DNA of 64,000 nucleotides, taken from positions 1-64,000 of the forward strand of contig NZ_FKIF01000007.1 of NCBI RefSeq assembly GCF_900078705.1, given 5' to 3'. The stretch is from Bordetella ansorpii. Its GTDB lineage: Bacteria > Pseudomonadota > Gammaproteobacteria > Burkholderiales > Burkholderiaceae_B. The translations under genes were made by a program, and so were the position numbers. Position 1 is the stretch's first letter. Each line of letters starts with the position of its first letter. The notes beneath the pieces are model-generated. The model was given only the letters and a program-made list of their open reading frames with translations, was not told the DNA's origin and did no database searches. Positions 43,291 through 51,024 of this stretch are shown here, one piece after another.

Positions 43291-44193
43291 ATGTCGTCCA
43301 TCCGTACCCTCAAGACCTTTCTTGCCGTGGCGCGCCACGGCTCGTTCGCCGCCGCCGGCAAGCACATCGGCCTGACGCCCGCGGCGGTGGGCCTGCAGAT
43401 CCGCGCGCTGGAGACCGAGCTGCGCTGCCAACTGTTCGACCGTGGCGCGCGCGCCGCCGTGCTCAATCCCTCGGCGCGCAGGCTGCTGCCGCAGATCCAG
43501 GAGCTGGTGCGGGATTACGAAGACCTGGCCGATGCCGGAGAAGCCGACGGGCTGTCGGGCTCGGTGGTGATGGGCGCGCTGGTCTCGGCGCTGATGGGTG
43601 CCTTTTCCGACGCGCTCTGGAGCCTGAAGCGCGACCACCCGCGGCTGGACGTGCGCCTGTACGCGGGCATGTCCAGCGACTTCGCGCAGCGGGTCGAGGC
43701 GGGCGAGCTGGATGCCGCGGTGGTGACGCAGCCGCCGCGCGCGCTGCCCAGCATGATGGTCTGGACCCCGCTCTACAGCGAGCCGCTGGTATTGGTCGTG
43801 CCGCGCCAGCCGCACTTCACGTTGCCGACCGATCCGGTGGATGCGCTGCGCAGCGCGCCGTTCCTGCGGTTCGACCATGGCACCTGGACGGGCTATCTGG
43901 TGGACGAGGCGGTGCGGCAATGCGGCGCCGCGGTGCAGGTGGGCATGGAGCTGAACTCGGTGGAAGCCATCGTCGAACTGGTGCGCCAGGGGATGGGCAT
44001 CTCCATCGTGCCCCAACTGGCCAACGTGGCCTGGCACCGCGACCGGGCGTTGCGGGTGATCCCGCTGCCCGGCGTGGAGGTGCACCGGCACGTGGGCCTG
44101 CTGGAACGCCGCCAGCATGCGCGCCACCGCTTCACCAACGCCGTGAAATCCTACTTCTCGAACCGATCCCGTACCACCGGCCGGCGGCGGTGA
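43291..44193 (+). CDS. LysR family transcriptional regulator
   Basis: A 300-residue activator/repressor with the N-terminal helix-turn-helix (TLKTFLAVARHGSFAAAGKHIGLTPAAVGLQIRALE) and a LysR substrate domain. I chose ATG at 43291, after GAAGAGGAG, because it puts the HTH at the usual distance from the N-terminus; 40 upstream in-frame codons look non-coding. Divergent from two Bug receptor genes and 174 bases upstream of the ThDP/SDH-like operon, it probably controls both in response to the substrate or an intermediate. Confidence 0.87.
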   Translation: MSSIRTLKTFLAVARHGSFAAAGKHIGLTPAAVGLQIRALETELRCQLFDRGARAAVLNPSARRLLPQIQELVRDYEDLADAGEADGLSGSVVMGALVSALMGAFSDALWSLKRDHPRLDVRLYAGMSSDFAQRVEAGELDAAVVTQPPRALPSMMVWTPLYSEPLVLVVPRQPHFTLPTDPVDALRSAPFLRFDHGTWTGYLVDEAVRQCGAAVQVGMELNSVEAIVELVRQGMGISIVPQLANVAWHRDRALRVIPLPGVEVHRHVGLLERRQHARHRFTNAVKSYFSNRSRTTGRRR

Positions 44194-44249
44194 CGCCCCG
44201 CCCCAACATCGAGGGGGCCTCGCGACCGCCGGCAATATCGACACAAAAA

Positions 44250-44274
44250 TTGAATCAAACATAACTTGATTCAA
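44250..44274. promoter_or_regulatory. Perfect inverted repeat upstream of the ThDP/SDH-like operon
   Basis: TTGAATCAA-N7-TTGATTCAA has fully paired 9-bp arms. Each arm is itself nearly symmetric (TTGA-N-TCAA), giving four half-sites. It is AT-rich inside GC-rich DNA and lies 93 bases before the ThDP enzyme ATG, the normal place for a regulator site. Either flanking LysR protein or an unlinked factor could bind it. Confidence 0.6.
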
Positions 44275-44367
44275 AATCACAGAACCAATAAACTGCCCCC
44301 ATCGCAGTCCACATTCCCCGCGCGCCGTGTCTGTCGAGCGGCCCGCCATCGTCGGAGCCACAAACGC

Positions 44368-46014
44368 ATGTCAGGAGCACACCTGGTCACCCGAGCACTG
44401 TCGCGTGCCGGCGTCAAGACCGTCTTCAGCCTGTCCGGCAACCAGATCATGCCGATCTACGACGCCTGTATCGACGCGGGCATCCGCATCGTGCACGTGC
44501 GCCACGAAGCCGCTGCCGTGCACATGGCCGACGCCTGGGCGCAACTGACGGGACAGGTCGGCGTGGCCCTGCTGACGGCCGCTCCCGGCATCACCAATGG
44601 CCTGTCGCCGCTGTATTCCGCCCGCATGGCGGAAAGCCCGGTGCTGGTGCTGTCGGGCGATTCGCCGTTGTCGGCCGATGGCACGGGGCCATTCCAGGAA
44701 CTGGCGCAGATCGAGATCACCCGGCCGCTGGTCAAGCGATCGCTGCGGCCCACGCGGGCGGCGGCGCTGGACCGCGACGTGACCGAGGCGATGCAGACCG
44801 CGTTGTCGGGCCGGCCGGGTCCGGTGCACGTGGCCTTGCCCTTCGACCTGTTGCAGCAAGCGGTGGAGGAAGATGGCTCGCCATGTCCCGAGGCGCCCGC
44901 GCGCCAGCGCACCGGCTTGCCGGAACAACAGGCGCGGGCCATCGCGCAGCGCCTGGCGCAGGCGCAGCGCCCGCTGGTGCTGGTGGGACCGATGCTCAAT
45001 GCCAGCCGCGCGGCGGCGCTGCTGGAGGCGGCGCGGGAAACCCTGCGGGCGCCCATCATCCCCATGGAAAGCCCGCGCGGCCTGCGTGATCCCTCTTTGG
45101 GCACGTTCGCCGGCTGCCTGGCCGAGGCCGATCTGGTGCTGCTGCTGGGCAAGCCGCTGGACTTCACGGTGGCGCATGGCAAGACGCCGTCGTTCCATGC
45201 CGAGGCGGGCGTCATCGTGGTCGATCCCGACGCCGCCCTGCTGGAACGCGCCATTGAGGGCCTGGGGCCGCGCCTGCGTGAGCACGCACAGGCCGACGCC
45301 GACGCCGCCTTGCAGGCGCTGTGCCAGGCGGGCGCCGCGCCATCGCCGCGCGGCGATTGGCTGGCCCGCGTGGAGGCGGCCATCGCGTCACGCCAGTTGG
45401 CGGCCGGCGCGGGCGGCTCCTCCGATGCGGCAAAACTCTTGCCGCAGGCCATCTGCGGCGAGGTGCAGAGGGCGCTGGACCAGGCCGACGATCCGATCCT
45501 GATCTGCGATGGCGGCGAATTCGGCCAATGGGCGCAGGCTTTCTGCCACGCGCCCACGCGCGTCATCAACGGAGTGTCGGGCGCCATCGGGGGAGGCTTG
45601 TGCTATGCCATCGCGGCCAGCCTGGCGCGGCCCGGCGCCACCATCTTCACGCTGATGGGTGACGGCACGGTGGGCTTTCATCTGTCGGAGTTCGAGACCG
45701 CCGCCCGCGAAGGCGCGCGTTTCGTGGCGGTGGTGGGCAACGATGCCCGCTGGAACGCCGAGCACGTCATCCAGATGCGCGAGTACGGCGCCGACCGCCT
45801 GTACGGCTGCCAGCTCAGCGCCGCAGCGCGCTATGACCAGGCCGCGCAGGCGTTGGGCGCACACGGCGGCTATGCCGACACCCTGGACGATCTACGCCAG
45901 GCGCTGGCAGCCGCCGTCAACAGCGGCAAGCCGGCCTGCCTGGACATCCGCATGGACGGCCAGGCAGCGCCGTCCTTCGCCAGTACGGGCGTGGCCGCCA
46001 AGGGCCCGCACTGA
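44368..46014 (+). CDS. Thiamine diphosphate-dependent enzyme (acetolactate synthase-like, substrate unknown)
   Basis: A 548-residue three-domain ThDP enzyme. The catalytic glutamate is in VRHEAAAVHMADAWA (E47), and the cofactor motif starts at GDGTVGFHLSEFETA (about 431) and ends at VGNDARWN. The middle domain is present but shows no clear CoA or FAD site that I can name. Family members include acetolactate synthase and 2-oxoacid decarboxylases such as benzoylformate, oxalyl-CoA and sulfopyruvate decarboxylases. Being first in an operon with an SDH-like complex and a class I hydro-lyase, it probably decarboxylates or condenses a 2-oxo acid in a catabolic route. ATG at 44368 was chosen to start at the first domain. 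Confidence 0.8.
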   Translation: MSGAHLVTRALSRAGVKTVFSLSGNQIMPIYDACIDAGIRIVHVRHEAAAVHMADAWAQLTGQVGVALLTAAPGITNGLSPLYSARMAESPVLVLSGDSPLSADGTGPFQELAQIEITRPLVKRSLRPTRAAALDRDVTEAMQTALSGRPGPVHVALPFDLLQQAVEEDGSPCPEAPARQRTGLPEQQARAIAQRLAQAQRPLVLVGPMLNASRAAALLEAARETLRAPIIPMESPRGLRDPSLGTFAGCLAEADLVLLLGKPLDFTVAHGKTPSFHAEAGVIVVDPDAALLERAIEGLGPRLREHAQADADAALQALCQAGAAPSPRGDWLARVEAAIASRQLAAGAGGSSDAAKLLPQAICGEVQRALDQADDPILICDGGEFGQWAQAFCHAPTRVINGVSGAIGGGLCYAIAASLARPGATIFTLMGDGTVGFHLSEFETAAREGARFVAVVGNDARWNAEHVIQMREYGADRLYGCQLSAAARYDQAAQALGAHGGYADTLDDLRQALAAAVNSGKPACLDIRMDGQAAPSFASTGVAAKGPH

Positions 46015-46070
46015 CAGGCTGACCGACGCGGCGGCGCCGCGCTTCCCCCACCAGCACATCGAGGGTAGAG

Positions 46071-46829
46071 ATGGAGACAGATACAGTGCCGGCATCGACC
46101 GGCAGGGACGAACTCGCGCCAAAAATGCTGAAGGTGCGCATCTGGCGCGGCGCCGATGAGGGCGAGTTCGTGGCCTATGACGTGCCCTGGCGCGAGAACC
46201 AGACCGTGCTGGACGTGGTGACCGAGATCCAGCGGCGCATCGAACCCGGCCTGTCGTACCGCTTCTCCTGCCGGGTGGGCGTGTGCGGCTCCTGTGCGAT
46301 GACGGTCAACGGCAAGCCGCGCTGGACCTGCCGCAGCCACGTCAGCCGCGTGCAGAAGGACGGCGTGATCCAGATCGAGCCGTTGCGCAACATGCCGCGC
46401 ATCAAGGACCTGGTCGTGGACATGACCGAGTTCTTCGACAAGTGGCTCAAGGCCGGCGGCCGCTTCATCGGCACGGCCACGCGGGCCGATCCGCCCGCGG
46501 CCATCGATCCCGGTAGCCGCAAGCGCAAGCAGGCCGACGCCGCCATCGAGTGCATCAACTGCGGCGTGTGCTACGCGGCCTGCGACGTGGTGCAGTGGGA
46601 CCGCGACTACCTGGGTCCGGCCGCGCTGAACCGCGCCTGGAGCCTGGTCAACGACGAGCGCCATGCCGACATCAAGGGCCTGATCAAGCAGGCCACCGGC
46701 CAGGGCGGCTGCAATTCCTGCCATACGCAAGGCAGCTGCATGACGCATTGCCCCGTGGGCCTGAGCCCGACCGGCAGCATCGCGGGGCTGAAGAAGCGCG
46801 CGCTGCTGGAATTCTTCAAGGGGGACTGA
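46071..46829 (+). CDS. Succinate dehydrogenase/fumarate reductase-like iron-sulfur subunit
   Basis: A 252-residue SdhB/FrdB homologue. All cluster ligands are visible: [2Fe-2S] C67, C72, C75, C87 (SCRVGVCGSC...C), [4Fe-4S] C161, C164, C167 (CINCGVC) and a third set C171, C217, C223, C227. An extra cysteine, C214 (GGCNSCHT), is next to the last set. It passes electrons from the flavoprotein to the membrane quinone. The usual Pro after the first 4Fe-4S ligands (CP) is replaced by Asp (CDVV). It is the first of four SDH-like genes; their order B-C-D-A differs from the usual C-D-A-B, so this is a paralogue and not the TCA-cycle enzyme. Confidence 0.88.
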   Translation: METDTVPASTGRDELAPKMLKVRIWRGADEGEFVAYDVPWRENQTVLDVVTEIQRRIEPGLSYRFSCRVGVCGSCAMTVNGKPRWTCRSHVSRVQKDGVIQIEPLRNMPRIKDLVVDMTEFFDKWLKAGGRFIGTATRADPPAAIDPGSRKRKQADAAIECINCGVCYAACDVVQWDRDYLGPAALNRAWSLVNDERHADIKGLIKQATGQGGCNSCHTQGSCMTHCPVGLSPTGSIAGLKKRALLEFFKGD

Positions 46830-46832
46830 GCG

Positions 46833-47168
46833 ATGGAGAACCTGCTGTTCGTCGCCCAGCGGCTGTCGGCCATGGTGATGGGGCCGTTCGTGCTGGTGCA
46901 CCTGGGGCTGATCCTCTATGCCGTGCGCGGCGGCCTGACCGCCGGCGAGATCCTGCAGCGCACGCAGGGCAATCCGTACTGGCTGGCGTTCTACACCCTG
47001 TTCGTGGTGGCCGCCGCCGTGCATGCGCCCATCGGCGTGCGCAACGTCCTGGTCGAGTGGACCGGGCTGGGCCGGCGCGCCGCCGGCCTGGTCTGCACGG
47101 CATTCGGCGTGGCGCTGCTGGCGCTGGGCCTGCGCGCCGTGGCCGCCGTGGGCGGGTGGCTGTCATGA
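46833..47168 (+). CDS. SDH-like membrane anchor subunit (first, cytochrome b-type)
   Basis: A 111-residue membrane protein with three hydrophobic segments (about 12-32, 50-70, 84-104). FVAQRLSAMVMGP resembles the quinone-site Arg/Ser region of SdhC. Histidines in LVHLGL and AAVHAPIG could bind heme b. It starts 3 bases after the iron-sulfur subunit stop, and its own stop overlaps the next ATG (ATGA). Confidence 0.8.
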   Translation: MENLLFVAQRLSAMVMGPFVLVHLGLILYAVRGGLTAGEILQRTQGNPYWLAFYTLFVVAAAVHAPIGVRNVLVEWTGLGRRAAGLVCTAFGVALLALGLRAVAAVGGWLS

Positions 47169-47512
47169 AGTCCGCGCGCAACCACAAGGGATATTGGGCA
47201 TTCATCGGCCATCGCGTGTCGGGGCTGCTGCTGGCGGTATTCCTGCCGCTGCACTTCCTGGCGCTGGGCCTGGCGCTGGAGGGCGCGGCCCGCCTCGACC
47301 GCTTCCTGGCCTTTGCCGAACTGCCGCTGGTGAAGGTGGCGGAGTGGGGCCTGGTGCTGCTGCTGACGATGCACATGGCCTTCGGCCTGCGGCTGCTGGT
47401 GCTGGAGTTCCTGCCCTGGCGTGACCCGCGCGATGCGCGGCTGGGCTGGGTGGGCTGGGGAACCGGGCTGGCGATGGTGGTCGGCGTGGCCTTTCTGATG
47501 GGAGTGTTCTGA
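47165..47512 (+). CDS. SDH-like membrane anchor subunit (second, cytochrome b-type)
   Basis: A 115-residue protein with three hydrophobic segments. GYWAFIGHRVSGLLLAVFLPLHF is a classical SdhC-type quinone/heme region, and a further histidine pair (TMHMAFGLRLLVLEF) could ligate heme. With the preceding small subunit it forms the anchor of the complex and links oxidation to the quinone pool. It overlaps the upstream gene by 4 bases and ends 2 bases before the flavoprotein gene. Confidence 0.8.
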   Translation: MKSARNHKGYWAFIGHRVSGLLLAVFLPLHFLALGLALEGAARLDRFLAFAELPLVKVAEWGLVLLLTMHMAFGLRLLVLEFLPWRDPRDARLGWVGWGTGLAMVVGVAFLMGVF

Positions 47513-47514
47513 GC

Positions 47515-49290
47515 ATGCGTATCGAACGCACGAAAACCGACATCCTGGTGCTGGGCTCGGGCGGCGCGGGGCTGTTCGCCGCGCTGCACGCGCGCCAGGC
47601 CGACCCGACGCTGGAAGTGACCGTGGCCGTGAAGGGCCTGATGGGCAAGAGCGGCTGTACCCGCATGGTGCAGGGCGGCTACAACGTGGCGCTGGCCCAG
47701 GGCGATTCCATCGAGCGCCATTTCATGGACACGATCTCGGGCGGCAAGTGGCTGCCCCGGCAGGATCTGGCCTGGCGGCTGGTGGTGGGCGCGGTCGAGC
47801 GGGTGCGCGAGCTGGAGAACGAGATCGGCTGCTTCTTCGACCGCAATCCCGACGGCACGCTGCACCAGAAAGCGTTCGCCGGCCAGACCTTCGACCGCAC
47901 GGTGCACAAGTCCGACCTGACGGGCATCGAGATCATCAACCGGCTGATGGAGCAGGTGCGCGGGGCGGGCGTGCGCCGCATGGAAGAACACCGCGCCATC
48001 GAACTGGTGCCGGCACGCGACGGCTCGGGTATCGCCGGCGTGCTGTTCATCGACATGCGCGACGGCGGCTACCGCTTCGTGCAGGCCCGCGCGGTGCTGC
48101 TGGCCACGGGCGCCGGGCCCACCATGTACCTGTATCACACGCCCTCGGGGGAGAAGACCTGCGATGGGCTGGCCATGGCGCTGCGCTATGGCCTGAAGCT
48201 GCGCGACATGGAGATGGTTCAGTTCCATCCGACCGGCCTGCTGGGCGGACCGGACACGCGCATGACGGGCACGGTGCTGGAAGAGGGCCTGCGCGGCGCG
48301 GGCGGCCACCTGATCAACGGCGCCGGCGAACGCTTCATGCAGCACTATGACACCCGCGGCGAACGGGCCACGCGCGACGTGGTCAGCCGCGGCATCTACG
48401 CCGAGATGCGCGCCGGGCGCACCAGTCCCATGGGCGGCGTCTACATCCAGATGAGCCACCTGGGCCGCGAGAAGGTCGCCAAGACCTTCCCGGGCATGGT
48501 GCAGCGCTGCGCCGACTGCGGTTTCGACCTGGCCGGCGGCCGCGTCGAGGTCGTGCCCACGGCGCACTACCTGATGGGCGGCGTCGAGTTCAACGTCGAT
48601 TGCACCACCGCGTCGCCGGGCTTGTATGCGGCGGGCGAGGATTGCGGCGGCGTGCACGGCGCCAACCGCCTGGGCGGCAATGGCGTGGCCAATTCCACGG
48701 TGTTCGGCGGCATCGCCGGGGACTCGATGGCGGCCTTCGTGCGCGGCGGCGCGCCCTGGCGCGATCCGGACGAGCGCGTCATCGACGCCGGCATCGCGCG
48801 GGCCGAGTACCCGTTCTCGCGGCCGGCCGGCCCCACGCTGCCGCTGCGCGAGGCCCTGTCGCGCACCATGTGGGACCAGGTCGGCGTGCTGCGCACCCGC
48901 GACGGCATCGCGCGCGGCATGGGCGAGCTGGCCGAACATGCCCGGGCCCTGGCCGACGCCGGCGTGTTGGACGGCGAGCGCCGCTTCAACCTCAGTTGGC
49001 ACGACTGGCTGAACCTGGACAGCCTGACCACGATCTCGCGCGTCATCGCCACGGCGGCGCAGGCCCGCGAGGACAGCCGCGGCGCGCATTTCCGCGAAGA
49101 CTTCCCCGACACCGGCGACCTGGCGGGCAGCCGCTACACCCAGGTCTCGCAGCACGCGGACGGCGCGCTGGACCTGAAACTGGTGCCCGTGTCGTTCGAC
49201 ATCGTTTCACCCGGCCAGTCGCTGCTGGAGGACGAGGCGGGCACGCAGTTCGTGCCCGGTCCCGCCGCCGCACAGGCCCGGGTGGCCTGA
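47515..49290 (+). CDS. SDH/fumarate reductase-like flavoprotein subunit, probably without covalent FAD
   Basis: A 591-residue FAD-dependent oxidoreductase subunit. FAD Rossmann motif: VLGSGGAGLFAA. Catalytic residues match FrdA/SdhA: H238 (QFHPTG), R260 (EEGLRGAGG), R287 (RDVVSRG), H351 (AHYLMGG) and H381-R385 (HGANRLGGNG). The loop that carries the FAD-linking histidine in SdhA/FrdA (RSHTxxAQGG) reads KSGCTRMVQGG, so cysteine C48 takes the histidine's place, and FAD is probably bound non-covalently as in L-aspartate oxidase. That would lower the flavin potential and alter direction or substrate range (inference). The substrate is a succinate-like dicarboxylate. Confidence 0.85.
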   Translation: MRIERTKTDILVLGSGGAGLFAALHARQADPTLEVTVAVKGLMGKSGCTRMVQGGYNVALAQGDSIERHFMDTISGGKWLPRQDLAWRLVVGAVERVRELENEIGCFFDRNPDGTLHQKAFAGQTFDRTVHKSDLTGIEIINRLMEQVRGAGVRRMEEHRAIELVPARDGSGIAGVLFIDMRDGGYRFVQARAVLLATGAGPTMYLYHTPSGEKTCDGLAMALRYGLKLRDMEMVQFHPTGLLGGPDTRMTGTVLEEGLRGAGGHLINGAGERFMQHYDTRGERATRDVVSRGIYAEMRAGRTSPMGGVYIQMSHLGREKVAKTFPGMVQRCADCGFDLAGGRVEVVPTAHYLMGGVEFNVDCTTASPGLYAAGEDCGGVHGANRLGGNGVANSTVFGGIAGDSMAAFVRGGAPWRDPDERVIDAGIARAEYPFSRPAGPTLPLREALSRTMWDQVGVLRTRDGIARGMGELAEHARALADAGVLDGERRFNLSWHDWLNLDSLTTISRVIATAAQAREDSRGAHFREDFPDTGDLAGSRYTQVSQHADGALDLKLVPVSFDIVSPGQSLLEDEAGTQFVPGPAAAQARVA

Positions 49291-49296
49291 TATTCC

Positions 49297-49316
49297 CCGG
49301 GGCCGCAACGCCCCGG
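49297..49316 (+). terminator. Short hairpin between flavoprotein and hydro-lyase genes
   Basis: CCGGGGC-CGCAAC-GCCCCGG, a perfect 7-bp stem with a 6-base loop, in the 48-bp spacer. No U-tract follows, so it is more likely an mRNA-stabilising or partial attenuation hairpin than a full terminator. Confidence 0.35.
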
Positions 49317-49338
49317 ATTCATGACGAAGGAGACCACG

Positions 49339-50298
49339 ATGAGCATCCGCATCGACAGGGTCGAAGCCGCGGCGTACGAGATCATGTCGCGCGCGGCCAT
49401 CGACATTCCCGAAGACTACGAGCGCGGCATCAAGCAGATGCGCCAGGCGGAGACCGGCAAGCTGGCCCGCTTCGTCCTGCATGCCATGGAAGAGAACTGG
49501 GAGGCCGCGGGCAAGGACCGCCGCCCGATGTGCGCCGACACCGGCCTGCCGCGCTACTACGTGAAGGTGGGCAACGAGGCCCGGGTGGAGAACGGCTTCG
49601 TGGCCGTGGAGCGCGCGCTGCGCTGGGCCACGGCGCGCGCCACGGTGGACGTGCCCCTGCGGCCCAACCGGGTGCATCCGCTGTGGCGCACCGAGCACAA
49701 CAACAATGTCGGCATCAACGCGCCCGAGATCGAATGGACCTTCGAGCCCGACGCGGACTGGATCGATATCACCACCGTGCACAAGGGCGGCCTGTTCGGC
49801 ACCGACTACCGCATGCTGTTTCCGGGTGACGGCATCGACGGCATCAAGCGTTTCGTGCTGGATGGCCTGATCGCCTTCGGCAAGCGGGGCCTGGCCTGCC
49901 AGCCGGCCATCGTGGGCATCGGCATCGGGGGCTCGAAGGACACCTGTATGCAACTGGGCAAGCAGGCGGCCTGCCTGCGCATCGTGGGCGACCGCAATCC
50001 CGATCCGCGCATCGCCGAACTGGAGCTGGAGCTGAAGAAGCTGGGCAATTCCATCGGCATGGGCGCCATGGGCTTCGTGGGCTCGTCGATGGTGGTGGAC
50101 TGCCACATCGAGGTGGGCTACACGCACACCGGCGGCATGCCCGTCAGCATGCATACCTTCTGCCTGTCGTCGCGCCGCGCGACGGCGCGCATCCACGCGG
50201 ACGGACGCATCGAGTACCGCACCGATCCGCAATGGTTCACGCCTTACCTGCGCAGGGAGACAGTCGAATGGCCGACCAAAACGACAGTGACGATCTGA
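49339..50298 (+). CDS. Class I [4Fe-4S] hydro-lyase alpha subunit (fumarase/tartrate dehydratase-like)
   Basis: A 319-residue alpha subunit of a two-subunit class I hydro-lyase. The three cluster cysteines are C65 (MCADTG), C203 (GGSKDTC) and C255 (MVVDCHIEVG). The region that in fumarases reads KGGGSEN is here HKGGLFGTDYRML, a marked change near the active site. It therefore may act on a substituted fumarate such as mesaconate or on a tartrate-like acid rather than fumarate itself (inference). I chose ATG at 49339 because CGAAGGAG is spaced correctly; an ATG at 49321 has none. It overlaps the beta gene by 31 bases. Confidence 0.83.
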   Translation: MSIRIDRVEAAAYEIMSRAAIDIPEDYERGIKQMRQAETGKLARFVLHAMEENWEAAGKDRRPMCADTGLPRYYVKVGNEARVENGFVAVERALRWATARATVDVPLRPNRVHPLWRTEHNNNVGINAPEIEWTFEPDADWIDITTVHKGGLFGTDYRMLFPGDGIDGIKRFVLDGLIAFGKRGLACQPAIVGIGIGGSKDTCMQLGKQAACLRIVGDRNPDPRIAELELELKKLGNSIGMGAMGFVGSSMVVDCHIEVGYTHTGGMPVSMHTFCLSSRRATARIHADGRIEYRTDPQWFTPYLRRETVEWPTKTTVTI

Positions 50299-50954
50299 AG
50301 GTGTTCCGGCTGGACCTGCCCGCCCGCGGCGAGGACATCGCCAGGCTGGAGATCGGCTCGGTGGTGTACATGACGGGCACGGTCTACACGGCGCGCGAAG
50401 GCGTCTACCAGAAGGTGCTGGGCGACGGCGTGCCGCTGCCCGCGGACCTGCGGGCCGTCAGCAACGTCAACTTCCATTGCTCGCCGGCGGCCGCGCCCGA
50501 TGGCCGTGGCGGCTACAACGTGGGCGCCGTCACCGCCACGGCCAGCTTCCGCTTCTCGAAGTGGATGGACCGCTGGCTGGAACTGACCGGCACGCGCATC
50601 GTCATCGGCAAGGGCGGCATGCCGCACGAGGACTATGCGCGCGTCATGGTGCCGCACGGCGCGGTCTACCTGACCACCGTGGGCTACGGCACCGGCGCGT
50701 TGCTGGGGCGCGGCATCCAGCGCGTGCGCGAGGTGCACTGGCTGGACGAGCTGGGCATCGCGCAGGCCATGTGGATGTTCGACGTGAAGGACTTCGGTCC
50801 CTTCATCGTCGAGAGCGACGTGGCGGGCAATTCGCTGTTCCAGCGGCATGGCGAGCAGGTCAATGCCGGCATCGACGCGCTGTACGCCGGGCTGAGACCG
50901 CCCGCGCTGCACCGCTACGGCGAGACCGACGATCGCAAGAAGGAAGTGATGTAG
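50268..50954 (+). CDS. Class I [4Fe-4S] hydro-lyase beta subunit (fumarase/tartrate dehydratase-like)
   Basis: A 228-residue beta subunit. Family landmarks are GTVYTAREGVYQKVL, the swivelling-domain loop IVIGKGGM and DELGIAQAMWMFDVKDFGPFIV. The conserved GPTTSxRMD of fumarases is changed to GAVTATASFRFSKWMD, again pointing to a different substrate. The beta subunit completes the active site formed with the alpha subunit. AGGGAGA precedes the ATG at 50268, within the alpha gene. The next gene follows after 70 bases. Confidence 0.82.
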   Translation: MADQNDSDDLKVFRLDLPARGEDIARLEIGSVVYMTGTVYTAREGVYQKVLGDGVPLPADLRAVSNVNFHCSPAAAPDGRGGYNVGAVTATASFRFSKWMDRWLELTGTRIVIGKGGMPHEDYARVMVPHGAVYLTTVGYGTGALLGRGIQRVREVHWLDELGIAQAMWMFDVKDFGPFIVESDVAGNSLFQRHGEQVNAGIDALYAGLRPPALHRYGETDDRKKEVM

Positions 50955-50968
50955 CGCCTGTCCGGCGC

Positions 50969-51002
50969 GAGCCCCGGGGCCGGTGCCGTGAGGCCCCGGC
51001 TC
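50969..51002 (+). terminator. GC-rich hairpin after the hydro-lyase beta gene
   Basis: CCGGGGCC (50974-50981) pairs with GGCCCCGG (50992-50999), extended by GAG/CTC across a two-base bulge. It lies in the 70-bp gap before the amidohydrolase gene and has no U-tract, so only a weak or partial terminator is likely. Confidence 0.3.
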
Positions 51003-51024
51003 ATCCGAAAGCACAGGAGACCGC

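Noticed and set aside
44250-44274. FNR/Anr box at the SDH-like operon.
   Set aside because: The sequence has TTGA/TCAA half-sites, but not the TTGAT-N4-ATCAA spacing required.
46833-49290. TCA-cycle succinate dehydrogenase.
   Set aside because: Gene order B-C-D-A, co-transcription with a ThDP enzyme and hydro-lyase, and loss of the covalent-FAD histidine all argue for a specialised paralogue.
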